From NCBI GenBank assembly GCA_963774415.1, contig CAVZEU010000003.1, positions 1,116,001 through 1,180,000 on the forward strand: 64,000 nucleotides of DNA, read 5' to 3'. Below the pieces are notes generated by a model that had not been told where the DNA came from, searched no databases, and worked only from the letters and a program-made list of their open reading frames with translations. Of the stretch, positions 16,530-24,957 are shown in pieces. Numbering within the stretch: position 1 is the first letter of the stretch; every line of letters begins with the position of its first letter. This DNA comes from SZUA-36 sp963774415 (GTDB lineage Bacteria > Pseudomonadota > Gammaproteobacteria > Xanthomonadales > SZUA-36). The position numbers and the translations under genes were made by a program.

Positions 16530-18574
16530 CAGTCGTCGGCGCGTTCCACCAGCGTCAGGATGTCGTACAGCGCGACGGTCTCGTCGTGCTGGTTCTTGAC
16601 TTCCACGTCCCAGACCACGACACCGGTCGCGCGCTCGTCGTCGGGGCGCTTGGCCTTGCGTATCTTCTGCTTGACGGTCAGGCGTACCTGGATCGTGTCG
16701 CCGATGCCGACCGGCTCGATGAAGCGCAGGTTCTCCAGGCCGTAATTGGCCAGCACCGGTCCCGGGGCCGGGTCGACGAACATGCCGGCAGCGGCGGAAA
16801 TGACGAAATAGCCGTGCGCCACGCGTTTGCCGAACAACGAGTCCGCGGCCGCCAATTCATCGAAATGGGCGTAGAAATGGTCGCCCGAGAGACAACCGAA
16901 ATTGACGATATCGGCTTCGGTGACCGTGCGCCGGTGTGTGACGAGTTGCTCGCCGATCTGCAGATCGTCGAAGGTTTTTCGGAACGGGTGGATCGGCGTG
17001 GTGATCGGGGTCGCGCCCTTGGTGTACTGCCGTGTCACGGCGGTGAGGATGTCGGGAGAGCCCTGGATGGCGGTGCGCTGCATGTAATGCTTGATGGCGC
17101 GGCTGCCGCCGAGCTCCTCGCCGCCGCCGGCGCGCCCGGGGCCGCCGTGAACCAGCGGCGCCAGCGGCGAGCCGTGACCGGTGGATTCTTTCGCACAGGT
17201 GCTGTCGAGCACCAGTATGCGCCCGTGCCAGGCGGCCGCGCCGAGTACGACCCTGGCCGCCTCGTCGCGGTCGGCGGTCACCAGAGAGCCGACCAGGCTG
17301 CCGCGGCCCATCCGGGCCAGTTCGATCGCTTCGGCCTCGTCGCGGTAGGGCATGACCGTGCTGACCGGTCCAAAGGCCTCCACCGTGTGCACTGCCGCGG
17401 TTGCAAGCGGATTGTCGCAGTAAAGCAGCGTGGCGGGGAAAAACGCACCCTTGTCGCGGTCCGCGCCGACGACTTCGAAATCACGCGTACCGCCGTGTAC
17501 GATTTCACTGCCCGCAGCCAGCTCGCCAACGGCTTTCCAGGTATCTTCAACCTGCTCGGCGCCGACCAGCGAGCCCATCCTGACACCTTCGACCGCGGGG
17601 TCGCCGACCGGCGTCTTCTCGAGCCTGGACTTCAGCGCCTCGACGACCGCTTCGGCATGTGCCTGCGGGACGATGGCGCGGCGGATCGCCGTGCACTTCT
17701 GGCCGGCCTTGACGGTGACCTCCTGGCAGACCGCCTTGATATAAAGGTCGAATTCGGGCGTGCCGGGCCCGGCCTCGGCGCCGAGCACGGAGCAGTTCAG
17801 TGAATCCGCCTCCATGTTGAACGGGATGCTGTTGGCAATCATGTTCGGATGGCACTTGAGCATGCGCCCGGTATGCGCCGAACCGGTAAAGGTCACGCTG
17901 TCCTGTTCGATGAGGTGCTCGAAAATGTCGCCCGTCGAACCGCAGATCAGTTGCAGGGAGCCCTCCGGCAGGATTCCCGAGGCGACGATTTCCCTGACCA
18001 TGGCGGCGGTCAGGTATGCGGTCACGGTGGCGGGTTTGACGATCACCGGGACGCCGGCGATCAGGCTCGGCGCGATTTTTTCCAGCATGCCCCAGCAGGG
18101 GAAGTTGAAGGCGTTGATATGCAGCGATACGCCGTGTTTCGGTGTGAGGATATGACGGCCCATGAAGCTGCCCTTGGCCGACAGCGGTTCCACGGGCCCT
18201 TCGACCGCGAAGGTGTCGTTGGGCAGTTCGCGGCGGGCGATCCCGGAATAGGAAAACACGGTGCCGATGCCGCCCTCGATGTCGACCCAACTGTCGGCGC
18301 GGGTGGCCCCGGTCATGGCTGAAATCCTGTAAAAATCCTCTTTCCTCTCCAGCAGGTGTTTGGCCAGCGCCTTGAGCATGTTGGCGCGGTCGTGGATCGT
18401 CAGCTTGCGCAACGCGGCCCCGCCGTGTTGGCGGCCATAGGCCAGCATATCCGCGAAATCCAGACCGGCGCTGCTGACCCGGCCGATGGCCTCGCCGTTG
18501 ATGGCGTTGCGTACTTCCACGCCCTGCTCGGTCCCGGCGGTCCAGGCGCCGCAGGCATAACTTTCAATTTTCAT
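16529..18574 (-). CDS. paaZ: Oxepin-CoA hydrolase / 3-oxo-5,6-dehydrosuberyl-CoA semialdehyde dehydrogenase PaaZ
   Basis: 681 aa, the same length as E. coli PaaZ. The N-terminal aldehyde dehydrogenase domain covers about residues 1-510 (catalytic Cys in VKAGQKCTAIRR, Glu in NMEADSLNCSVLG). A C-terminal MaoC-type hydratase domain follows (FDDLQIGEQL, then NFGCLSGDHFYAHFDE with the catalytic Asp-His). It opens the oxepin ring and oxidises the resulting aldehyde with NADP. The reading frame is open to 18625, but ATG 18574 has AAGGAG seven bases ahead and gives MKIESYACGAWTAG, so that start is used. It is a single transcription unit with repeats in its upstream region. Confidence 0.96.
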   Translation of the reverse strand: MKIESYACGAWTAGTEQGVEVRNAINGEAIGRVSSAGLDFADMLAYGRQHGGAALRKLTIHDRANMLKALAKHLLERKEDFYRISAMTGATRADSWVDIEGGIGTVFSYSGIARRELPNDTFAVEGPVEPLSAKGSFMGRHILTPKHGVSLHINAFNFPCWGMLEKIAPSLIAGVPVIVKPATVTAYLTAAMVREIVASGILPEGSLQLICGSTGDIFEHLIEQDSVTFTGSAHTGRMLKCHPNMIANSIPFNMEADSLNCSVLGAEAGPGTPEFDLYIKAVCQEVTVKAGQKCTAIRRAIVPQAHAEAVVEALKSRLEKTPVGDPAVEGVRMGSLVGAEQVEDTWKAVGELAAGSEIVHGGTRDFEVVGADRDKGAFFPATLLYCDNPLATAAVHTVEAFGPVSTVMPYRDEAEAIELARMGRGSLVGSLVTADRDEAARVVLGAAAWHGRILVLDSTCAKESTGHGSPLAPLVHGGPGRAGGGEELGGSRAIKHYMQRTAIQGSPDILTAVTRQYTKGATPITTPIHPFRKTFDDLQIGEQLVTHRRTVTEADIVNFGCLSGDHFYAHFDELAAADSLFGKRVAHGYFVISAAAGMFVDPAPGPVLANYGLENLRFIEPVGIGDTIQVRLTVKQKIRKAKRPDDERATGVVVWDVEVKNQHDETVALYDILTLVERADD

Positions 18575-18592
18575 TTGGAATCTCCTTAAGCC

Positions 18593-18655
18593 TAACCCGC
18601 ATCTTGCCCCCGTCGGCACGAACATGCGGCATTTAAATCCAGTGGCATATTTACG
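18593..18655. repeat. Direct repeat copy 1 upstream of paaZ
   Basis: 63-base unit matching 18837-18899 at 56 of 63 positions with a constant offset of 244 bases and no gaps. The 3' 47 bases (starting CCCGTCGGCACGAACATGCG) differ at only two positions. The copy begins 19 bases upstream of the paaZ start codon and contains two GGCAT motifs 16 bases apart. Confidence 0.9.
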
Positions 18656-18717
18656 TGTGAATTTTACCCTACACTTTGCACCCGGCTTGATGCCTATCCC
18701 GGCCCTGGCTTGTCCGG

Positions 18718-18793
18718 ACAGGACCCGGCTGGAGCTTCCCTCAGGCCATAGCGACGGCTATGACCTTCAGTCCAGCCCGTCGCCGGGTCCTGT
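18718..18793. repeat. Long imperfect hairpin between the direct repeats
   Basis: Perfect 12-base arms ACAGGACCCGGC (18718-18729) and GCCGGGTCCTGT (18782-18793) enclose further pairings (CTGGA/TCCAG and CATAGC/GCTATG). Outside it, CTAACCCGCATCTTGC (18592-18607) and GCAAGATACGGGTTAG (18824-18839) pair at 15 of 16 positions. The 348 bases from 18575 to 18922 therefore hold only repeats and no gene. Confidence 0.75.
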
Positions 18794-18836
18794 CTGTCCG
18801 GCGCCATCATCCGGGATACTGGAGCAAGATACGGGT

Positions 18837-18899
18837 TAGCCCGCATTGAGCACCCGTCGGCACGAACATGCGGCATTTAAATCAAGTGGCATATTTATG
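18837..18899. repeat. Direct repeat copy 2, downstream of the E2 gene
   Basis: Partner of 18593-18655. It ends 23 bases before the stop codon of the E2 gene, so the pair brackets a 181-base hairpin-rich segment. Confidence 0.9.
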
Positions 18900-18922
18900 C
18901 TAACGGGCGACGGCGACCGGTT

Positions 18923-20134
18923 TCATTTCCAGTCTTCCAGTGTCTGCACCAGTTCCCTCAAAAAGGCATTGGTCTGGTAACCGTCCAGGACCCGGTGGTC
19001 GACGGTCAGGCTGACGTAACACATCGGCCGGATTGCGATGGCGTCCTCGCCGTCGATGTCCATTATTTTGACCCGTTTTTCAATCTTGCCGATACCGAGG
19101 ATGGCGGATTGCGGTTGGTTGATGATGATCGGCGCGGCCAGCAGGCTGCCGGACACACCGTGGTTGGAGATCGTGAAAGTGCCGCCGCGCACGTCCTGCG
19201 GCTTGAGTTTTCCGTCGCGGGCCAGCCCGGTCAGCCTGGCCAGTTCAGCGGCGATGGCCTCGAGGTCCATGTCCTGCGCATCGTGCAGCACCGGCACGAT
19301 CAAACCGTCGTCGCCCAGCGCCGTGCCGATACCGATATTCATCGACTTGAATATTTCCAGGTGTTCGTCGAACCAGCGGCTGTTGACGCGGGGCACCTTG
19401 CGGATGGCGGCGACGGCGGCGGCGATGAAATAGACGCTCAGCGTCAGTGGCGCGCCGCGTGCGGCGAAGGCCGCCTTGTTGGCTGCGCGGTGGCGCATCA
19501 CGGCGTCGAGGTCGGCTTCGAAAACCGCGGTCACGTGCGGCGCCGTGTGCAGCAGGCTGTCGACCATGTTCGCCGCAATGCGCATGCGCATCTTGTCGTG
19601 CGGGACGATTTCCGAGCCGGCCGATTGCGTTTTCCCGGTTTCCGCTGCCGAGGCGGCGGGCGACGGTTTCGGTGGTTGTTCGATCAGGGCCTCGACGTCC
19701 TGCAGCGTGATTCTGCCGTCGCGCCCGCTGCCCTTTACCCCGGTGATATCCAGGCCGTGCTGGGCAACGCGCTGGCGGACCGCCGGGCTCAGGCGGCGCT
19801 GAGCGGCGCTGTCGGTTGCTGCCGTCGCGGTTTCCGCCGGAGTAGCCGCCGCGGCCGATGGTTCGGTTTTGTCGTCACGGTCGGCGCCGGCAGCCGGCTC
19901 CAGCGTGCACAGCAGGTCACCCGGGTTGACCGCCTGGTCCTGACCAATGCGAATGGTCGCGACGCGGCCCGCCTTGGGCGCCGCCACTTCGACCACGACC
20001 TTGTCGGTTTCCACTTCGGCCAGCGGTTGGTGCGCCGCCACCTCGTCACCTTCGGCGACGAGCCAGCGGGCAACCGTCGCCTCGGTGCCTTCCTGCTGGT
20101 CCTCGGGAAAGCGAATGTCAATGCCGTGGCTCAA
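18923..20134 (-). CDS. 2-oxoacid dehydrogenase E2 (dihydrolipoyl acyltransferase)
   Basis: 403 aa. An N-terminal lipoyl domain (residues 1-80, lipoylated Lys45 in EVETDKVVVEV), an Ala/Thr-rich linker, a peripheral-subunit-binding domain (RRLSPAVRQRVAQHGLDITGVKGSGRDGRITLQDV) and a C-terminal catalytic domain with the active-site motif VDHRVLDG. It transfers the acyl group formed by E1 to CoA. It lies 50 bases downstream of the fused E1 gene on the same strand; no E3 (lpd) gene is present in the window. The acyl substrate cannot be told from sequence alone. Branched-chain 2-oxoacids are the usual partner of such E2 proteins, and aromatic 2-oxoacids are an alternative suggested by the paa genes next to it. 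Confidence 0.9.
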   Translation of the reverse strand: MSHGIDIRFPEDQQEGTEATVARWLVAEGDEVAAHQPLAEVETDKVVVEVAAPKAGRVATIRIGQDQAVNPGDLLCTLEPAAGADRDDKTEPSAAAATPAETATAATDSAAQRRLSPAVRQRVAQHGLDITGVKGSGRDGRITLQDVEALIEQPPKPSPAASAAETGKTQSAGSEIVPHDKMRMRIAANMVDSLLHTAPHVTAVFEADLDAVMRHRAANKAAFAARGAPLTLSVYFIAAAVAAIRKVPRVNSRWFDEHLEIFKSMNIGIGTALGDDGLIVPVLHDAQDMDLEAIAAELARLTGLARDGKLKPQDVRGGTFTISNHGVSGSLLAAPIIINQPQSAILGIGKIEKRVKIMDIDGEDAIAIRPMCYVSLTVDHRVLDGYQTNAFLRELVQTLEDWK

Positions 20135-20184
20135 GCCGATGCCCCTTCAAGTCGGATGTCGGGTAATGCGCAGCTAATGAGCAT

Positions 20185-22302
20185 TTAAAATTCGAGCAAA
20201 TCCGTCATGGCCGCGGCAATGTCGTCGCTGGCCGGCACGACGGCGTTCATCAGCGCCGGGTTGTGGGGGCTGGGCACATCCGGCATCGCCAGGCGGCGGG
20301 GCGGGGCATCCAGTTCCATGAATACTTCGGCGCAAAGTCGGGCCGTGATCTCGGCACCGAATCCCGCCGTCAGGTTGTCCTCGTGCACAACGAGGCAGCG
20401 GTGGGTGCGGCGGACCGAGGTCAGAACGGCGTCCTCGTCCCAGGGGCAGAGCGTGCGCAGGTCGATGACGTCGATGTCGCCGCCGGCGGCGTCGGCGGCG
20501 GCTTCGCAGCGCGGCACCATGGCGCCCCAGGTGACGACGGTCAGCCGGTCACCGCGGCGCACATGGCTGGCCACGCCGAACGGCAGCGCGTAGTCGTCGC
20601 CGGGCCAGGGCCGTCGCGCCCAGGCATCGTCGAGCATGGCCCGGTGTTCGAAGAAAATGGTCGGGTTGTTGTCACGCAGGGCGGTGCGCAACAGGCCTAC
20701 CGCGTCCTGGGCGTTGGAAGGCATCGCCAGTTGCCAGCCGATGGCGTGCAGCCACTTCACCTCGCCCGACTGGCTGTGCCAGGGATCGCCGACCTTGAAG
20801 AAGCCGCCGGGGATGCGCACGACCATCGGCGCGGCAAAGCGATTGGCGGTGCGCCAGCGCATCGTGCCGCAATCGTTCAGTTGCTCTTCCGCCGGGTCCG
20901 CGTATTTGCGGAACTGGATCTCCGGCACCGGCATCAGGCCGGCAGCGGCCATGCCCACGGCGCGGCCGATGATGCCTTCCTCGGACAGGCTGGTGTCGAA
21001 CACCCGGCCCTCGCCGTACTTGTCCTGCAGACCCAGCGTAGCCGCATGCACGCCGCCCTTCGGGCCCACGTCCTCGCCGAAGACGACGACTTTCGGGTTG
21101 CAGGCCAGTTCGACATCCAGCGTGCGGCGGATGGCCGTCAGCATGTTGATGCGCTCGCCGTCGGTCCGCGGGGTGGAGGTGACCGCCGGAAACTCGTGGC
21201 CTTCGGCCCACAGGCCGCCCTGCTGCTGCAGGATCGGTTGCTGGTGTGCATTGTTCTCGCTGAAGACGAAACGCCGGATCTTGCGCGGATCGGGCTGCGG
21301 CCGCTGCCTGACCCGCGCCAGCGCGGCCTTGACGTCATCGCGTGCGCGGCGCTCGGATTGACGCCATGCGCTGGCCTCCATCAGTTCCTGTTCGAGAAGA
21401 AATTCACGCAAGCGGGGCAATGGGTCACGGGCCCTTTCGGCGGCCAGGCGCTCCGCGCTCTTGTATTTTTGGGTGTCCTGCCCGGAATGGCCCGACAGGC
21501 GCGGCACGGTCAGCCTGACCAGGGCCGGCCCGTGGCCCTGGCGGACGTGCTGCACCCCGCGGTGCAGGTGGCTCGCGGCCTGCCGCGGATCGCAGCCGTC
21601 GCCGTCGAGAATGAAGAGATTTTCGAATGCAGCCAGATTCTTCGCGATGTTGCTGCCCGGTGTCTGCGCGCGGGAGGGTACGGAAATGCCGTAGCCGTTG
21701 TCCTCGATGTAAAACAGCATCGGCAATTTGCGCGTGGTGGCCGTGTTCAGTGCGGCCCAGAAGCCGTTGGCGGCGGTCGAGGCATCGCCGCCGAGAGCCA
21801 CGGCGATGGCGCCTTCGACATCGCTCTGGCCCAGTTGCCTGGTCTTGTAGACGATGGATTCCGCCCAGCCGGACACCGGTGTGTACTGGGTGCCGACACC
21901 GCCGCTCATCGGCAGAAAAGCGGGTCTGCCTTCCTTGCGCGGCAGGTTGAAGACGACGCCGATGTCACGGCCGTCGCTCATGCCGCCCGCCCGCATCATC
22001 GGCCCCGCCAGCGCGTCGTCGATGTCCAGGCCCAGGGTCAGCATGAACGGCCGCGAGCGGTAGTAACCGCCGGCCGCATCGAACGGGTGTTGCAGCATCG
22101 TGGCGAGGATGACCTGCGCCATGTCGTGGCCGCGGGCCGAAAACTGGTAGAGCACCTCGCGTGTCTTCATGAGTTCGCATTCTTCCAACTCATCGAGCGC
22201 GCGGGACAACAAGGTCAGGTAGGCGATTTGCGCCCAGTCGAGTCCGGCGACGTCACCGGGCCGGGTAGTGCCGGTTTGGTTCAGCGGAGAAATGTTACTC
22301 AT
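20185..22302 (-). CDS. 2-oxoacid dehydrogenase E1, alpha and beta subunits fused
   Basis: 705 aa from ATG 22302. The first half is an E1-alpha domain with the thiamine diphosphate motif ALGGDASTAANGFWAALNT...EDNGYGISVP. The second half, from about residue 360, is an E1-beta domain (GERINMLTAIRRTLDVELA, VVFGEDVGPKGGVHAATLGLQ, DTSLSEEGIIGRAVGMAAAGL, QFRKYADPAEEQL). E1 decarboxylates a 2-oxoacid and passes the acyl group to lipoyl-E2. The frame is open to 22374, but the extra 24 residues (MKIKYQRQRYIILI) come from the AT-rich promoter and are unlikely to be translated. It is divergent from an Lrp-type regulator, which suggests amino-acid-responsive control. Confidence 0.9.
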   Translation of the reverse strand: MSNISPLNQTGTTRPGDVAGLDWAQIAYLTLLSRALDELEECELMKTREVLYQFSARGHDMAQVILATMLQHPFDAAGGYYRSRPFMLTLGLDIDDALAGPMMRAGGMSDGRDIGVVFNLPRKEGRPAFLPMSGGVGTQYTPVSGWAESIVYKTRQLGQSDVEGAIAVALGGDASTAANGFWAALNTATTRKLPMLFYIEDNGYGISVPSRAQTPGSNIAKNLAAFENLFILDGDGCDPRQAASHLHRGVQHVRQGHGPALVRLTVPRLSGHSGQDTQKYKSAERLAAERARDPLPRLREFLLEQELMEASAWRQSERRARDDVKAALARVRQRPQPDPRKIRRFVFSENNAHQQPILQQQGGLWAEGHEFPAVTSTPRTDGERINMLTAIRRTLDVELACNPKVVVFGEDVGPKGGVHAATLGLQDKYGEGRVFDTSLSEEGIIGRAVGMAAAGLMPVPEIQFRKYADPAEEQLNDCGTMRWRTANRFAAPMVVRIPGGFFKVGDPWHSQSGEVKWLHAIGWQLAMPSNAQDAVGLLRTALRDNNPTIFFEHRAMLDDAWARRPWPGDDYALPFGVASHVRRGDRLTVVTWGAMVPRCEAAADAAGGDIDVIDLRTLCPWDEDAVLTSVRRTHRCLVVHEDNLTAGFGAEITARLCAEVFMELDAPPRRLAMPDVPSPHNPALMNAVVPASDDIAAAMTDLLEF

Positions 22303-22444
22303 AGGGACACCGGACCTCGTTTCCGTAATGCAAATGAGAATTATATACCTTTGGCGTTGATATTTAATTTTCAATGATACGGGGTTAATGGTAGTGTAAG
22401 AAATATTATTGTTTAATATCTAACTAATAGTTAAGGAAGTTGCT
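22303..22444. promoter_or_regulatory. Divergent E1/lrp control region
   Basis: 142 bases, the most AT-rich stretch nearby, between fused E1 and the Lrp-type gene. It contains AAATATTATTGTTTAATATC (22401-22420) and TTGATATTTAATTTTC (22357-22372), which are AT-rich imperfect palindromes of the sort bound by Lrp-family proteins. AAGGAAG before GTG 22445 is the ribosome site of the regulator. Confidence 0.5.
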
Positions 22445-22927
22445 GTGAATATCGACAAGCTGGATATTTCCATCCTCGGGGAACTGCAACGCAACGGCCG
22501 CATTTCCAACCGCGACCTCGCCAGGCGCGTGTCACTGTCACCGTCACCGTGCTGGCGGCGACTGCAGGGGCTGGAAAAGTCCGGAATCGTCGACCACTAC
22601 GCGGCGGTACTCGACCGCCACAAGGTCGGTCTGCCCATCCTCGGCTACGCACACGTCACGCTGCACGACCATCAGTCCGAAACGGTCAAAAAATTTGACG
22701 AGGCCATCACGGGCGCGCCCCAGGTGCTGGAGTGCCACGCCACCAGCGGTGAGCACGACTACATGCTGAAGGTGGTCGCCAAGGACATGCTTTCCTACCA
22801 GGAGTTTTTGAGCGGTTACCTGCTGACCATCGGGGTCGTGCGCACGGTCAATACCAGCTTCGTTCTGAAACAGCTGAAGAACACCACGGTGTTGCCGCTG
22901 GAACAGCTCAGCCAGCGGGACCGGTGA
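22445..22927 (+). CDS. Lrp/AsnC family transcriptional regulator
   Basis: 160 aa. N-terminal HTH (LDISILGELQRNGRISNRDLARRVSLSPSPCWRRLQGLEKSGIV) and C-terminal RAM/AsnC effector-binding domain (LGYAHVTL, VLECHATSGEHDYMLKVVAKDMLSYQEFL). It starts at GTG 22445 preceded by AAGGAAG. Being divergent from the E1-E2 genes it is probably their regulator, in the way BkdR controls branched-chain keto acid dehydrogenase. Effector unknown. Its last 20 bases overlap the 3' end of the opposing PLP-enzyme gene. Confidence 0.92.
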   Translation: MNIDKLDISILGELQRNGRISNRDLARRVSLSPSPCWRRLQGLEKSGIVDHYAAVLDRHKVGLPILGYAHVTLHDHQSETVKKFDEAITGAPQVLECHATSGEHDYMLKVVAKDMLSYQEFLSGYLLTIGVVRTVNTSFVLKQLKNTTVLPLEQLSQRDR

Positions 22928-24656
22928 GATTGCCCTCCTGCAGGATGAAATACTGCAGGGTGCCGAGCGGCCCCGGCAGTGTGACGTCCGCCGGCGGGGC
23001 CTGTTCCCGCAATGATTGGGCGTGTCGCGTTGCTTCCTCGATGTAGGCGCGGTAATGGCGCTGACGGGTTTCGACAGGCATGGGCGTTTCGCAGGGTCCG
23101 CCGGCATCGAGTGCGGCGTCCAGCGAGAAGCATTGCAGAACCGTCGCCTTGTCCTGCTTGCGCCAGCTGCCGTCATGCAGGTCGAAATGGTAAAGACGCA
23201 GGAACAGTTCGCCGTAGCGCGCCACGAAATCGACCGCGTCGAGCAGGTAATCGACCTCGAGCTCATCCATCACGTAGTGCATGCTGATCCTGCACCAACC
23301 GGGCTTGATACCCGAGTAACCCCGCGTGATCCATTCGCGGTAGACCAGCGACGTCTCTTCGTCGATACCGAGGAGCCGGTGGCCGTAGGGCCCGGCGCAG
23401 GAGCAGCCAGCCCGGGACTGGATGCCGAAGAGGTCATTCAGCAAGGTCGTCACGAACTTGGGGTGCAGGTATTTGCCGCCGCTGGTTCGGAGATTGAACG
23501 AAATAATACCGATCCGCCTTGCCGGGTCCGGGTTGCCGAGGATTTCAATGGCCGGGTTCTGCCGCCAGCGGGCGAAAATCCTGTCCAGCAATTCGCGCTC
23601 CCTGTGTTCGATGCGGCCGGTCCCGACCCGGTCCTTGATCTCGAACACCAGCGCCGCCTTGAGCACCTGCAGTACACCCGGCGTGCCGGGTTTCTCGCGT
23701 TCTTCGATTCGCGGGATGAAGTCCTGTTGCGTAGGCCCGACATAGTCGACGGTTCCTCCCGCGCTGACCGAGGGCGGCAGTTCGCGGTGATACAACCGCT
23801 GGTTGAAGACCAGCACGCCGGACGAGCCCGGTCCGCCCAGGAACTTGTGCGGTGAGATGAAGATCGCGTCCAGGTGGGCGTCGCCGTCGTAGCGGCGCGC
23901 CGGTGGATTCATGTCGATCGGCACGTACGGTGCGCTGGCCGCGTAATCGAAACAGGCAATGGCGTCGTAACGGTGGAGCAGGGCGGCGATCTCGTGGACC
24001 GGCGATACCATGCCGGTGACGTTGGAGGCCGCCGAAAAGGAGCCGATGCGCTGGCGGCCGCGATAGCGCGGGTCACGCAGCAGTTCCTCGAGGTGTTCAA
24101 GGTCGATAGCGCCGTCGCCGGTGAGGCGCACCGTCACCACCGTGGTCAGGTTCTCACGCCAGGAGATCTCGTTCGAGTGGTGTTCGTAGGGCCCGACGAA
24201 AACGACCGGCTGATGGGCTTCCAGCGCAGCGTTGAACGCCTCCGTCTCGTCCTTGCCCAGGGTTTCGATCATCAGGTTACACAGCAATTGACGCGTTGCC
24301 GGCGGCAGCGCGACGCCGATGAGTTGCTGGAACTTGTCGATGGCCCCGGTCGCGCCGCTGCCCACCGTGATGATGCGGCCGTTTGCACCGGCATTGACGA
24401 GGCGCTTGATGCCGGCCTCCGCCTCGCGCAGCAGGCAGGTCATGGAGCGCCCGCTGATGTCGTCCTCGGTATGGGAATTGGCGTAGATACGCTGCAGTTG
24501 GCGCAGGTAATTTTCGACGAAGCAAAGACAACGCCCGGACGCGGTGTAATCCGCGTACACCATCAGGCGCTCACCGAACGGCGTCTGGATGACCGCGTCC
24601 GCGCCGATCAGGTGGTCGCGCAAAAAGCCGAATTCGAGGGGCGTGAATCGTGGCAT
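22908..24656 (-). CDS. Class V aminotransferase-fold protein related to cysteine desulfurases
   Basis: 582 aa, much longer than SufS/CsdA (about 406). The PLP fold is complete: YADYTASG, GSGATGAIDKFQ, VGPYEHHSNEISWRE (compare the EHHAN motif of SufS), CFDYAASAPYVPIDM and the PLP lysine Lys271 in FISPHKFLGGPGSSG. The loop SRAGCSCAGPYGHRLLG (Cys418, Cys420) sits where SufS has its catalytic RTGHHCA cysteine. About 130 extra residues at the C-terminus (from DAVDFVARYGELFLRLYHFD) are not recognised. The substrate is unknown; cysteine desulfurase or lyase activity is possible but unproven. It is convergent with the Lrp-type gene, with a 20-base overlap of coding ends. Confidence 0.85.
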   Translation of the reverse strand: MPRFTPLEFGFLRDHLIGADAVIQTPFGERLMVYADYTASGRCLCFVENYLRQLQRIYANSHTEDDISGRSMTCLLREAEAGIKRLVNAGANGRIITVGSGATGAIDKFQQLIGVALPPATRQLLCNLMIETLGKDETEAFNAALEAHQPVVFVGPYEHHSNEISWRENLTTVVTVRLTGDGAIDLEHLEELLRDPRYRGRQRIGSFSAASNVTGMVSPVHEIAALLHRYDAIACFDYAASAPYVPIDMNPPARRYDGDAHLDAIFISPHKFLGGPGSSGVLVFNQRLYHRELPPSVSAGGTVDYVGPTQQDFIPRIEEREKPGTPGVLQVLKAALVFEIKDRVGTGRIEHRERELLDRIFARWRQNPAIEILGNPDPARRIGIISFNLRTSGGKYLHPKFVTTLLNDLFGIQSRAGCSCAGPYGHRLLGIDEETSLVYREWITRGYSGIKPGWCRISMHYVMDELEVDYLLDAVDFVARYGELFLRLYHFDLHDGSWRKQDKATVLQCFSLDAALDAGGPCETPMPVETRQRHYRAYIEEATRHAQSLREQAPPADVTLPGPLGTLQYFILQEGNLTGPAG

Positions 24657-24772
24657 GGGTGAATGAATGTCTTCCGGTACTTGATCCGAGTGGAAATCTT
24701 ACCTGAATTCAGTCGTGGCGTGTGCCGATGGCGGTGCAAAGCGTCTGCCGTGGCGTCCTGGTAACGGGAGAT

Positions 24773-24847
24773 TGGCGCTCCCTACGAGAATCGAACTCGT
24801 GTTTCAGCCTTGAGAGGGCCGCGTCCTGACCGCTAGACGAAGGGAGC
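24773..24847 (-). tRNA. tRNA-Glu (anticodon CUC)
   Basis: 75 bases including an encoded CCA (complement of 24773-24775). Acceptor arms GCTCCCT and AGGGAGC pair fully. The anticodon stem CGGCC/GGCTG encloses loop CTCTCAA, giving anticodon CTC, which reads GAG. The T-arm is ACGAGTTCGATTCTCGT. The rest of 24657-24957 shows no gene other than this tRNA and the leader of pcnB. Confidence 0.95.
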
Positions 24848-24957
24848 GCTGGTATCGCACCGGGCCGCTCATGTTAAACTACGCACGGCTCCGGGTTCAA
24901 CATCGGAACTTCCACGGCCGGAATCCCCAACAGCCCTGATCCAGTTTTCGGAATTTT

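Noticed and set aside
20263..22377. 704-codon plus-strand frame opposite the fused E1 gene
   Set aside because: Lies exactly over a gene with full catalytic motifs; its His/Arg/Gly-rich product is typical of an antisense shadow in GC-rich DNA.
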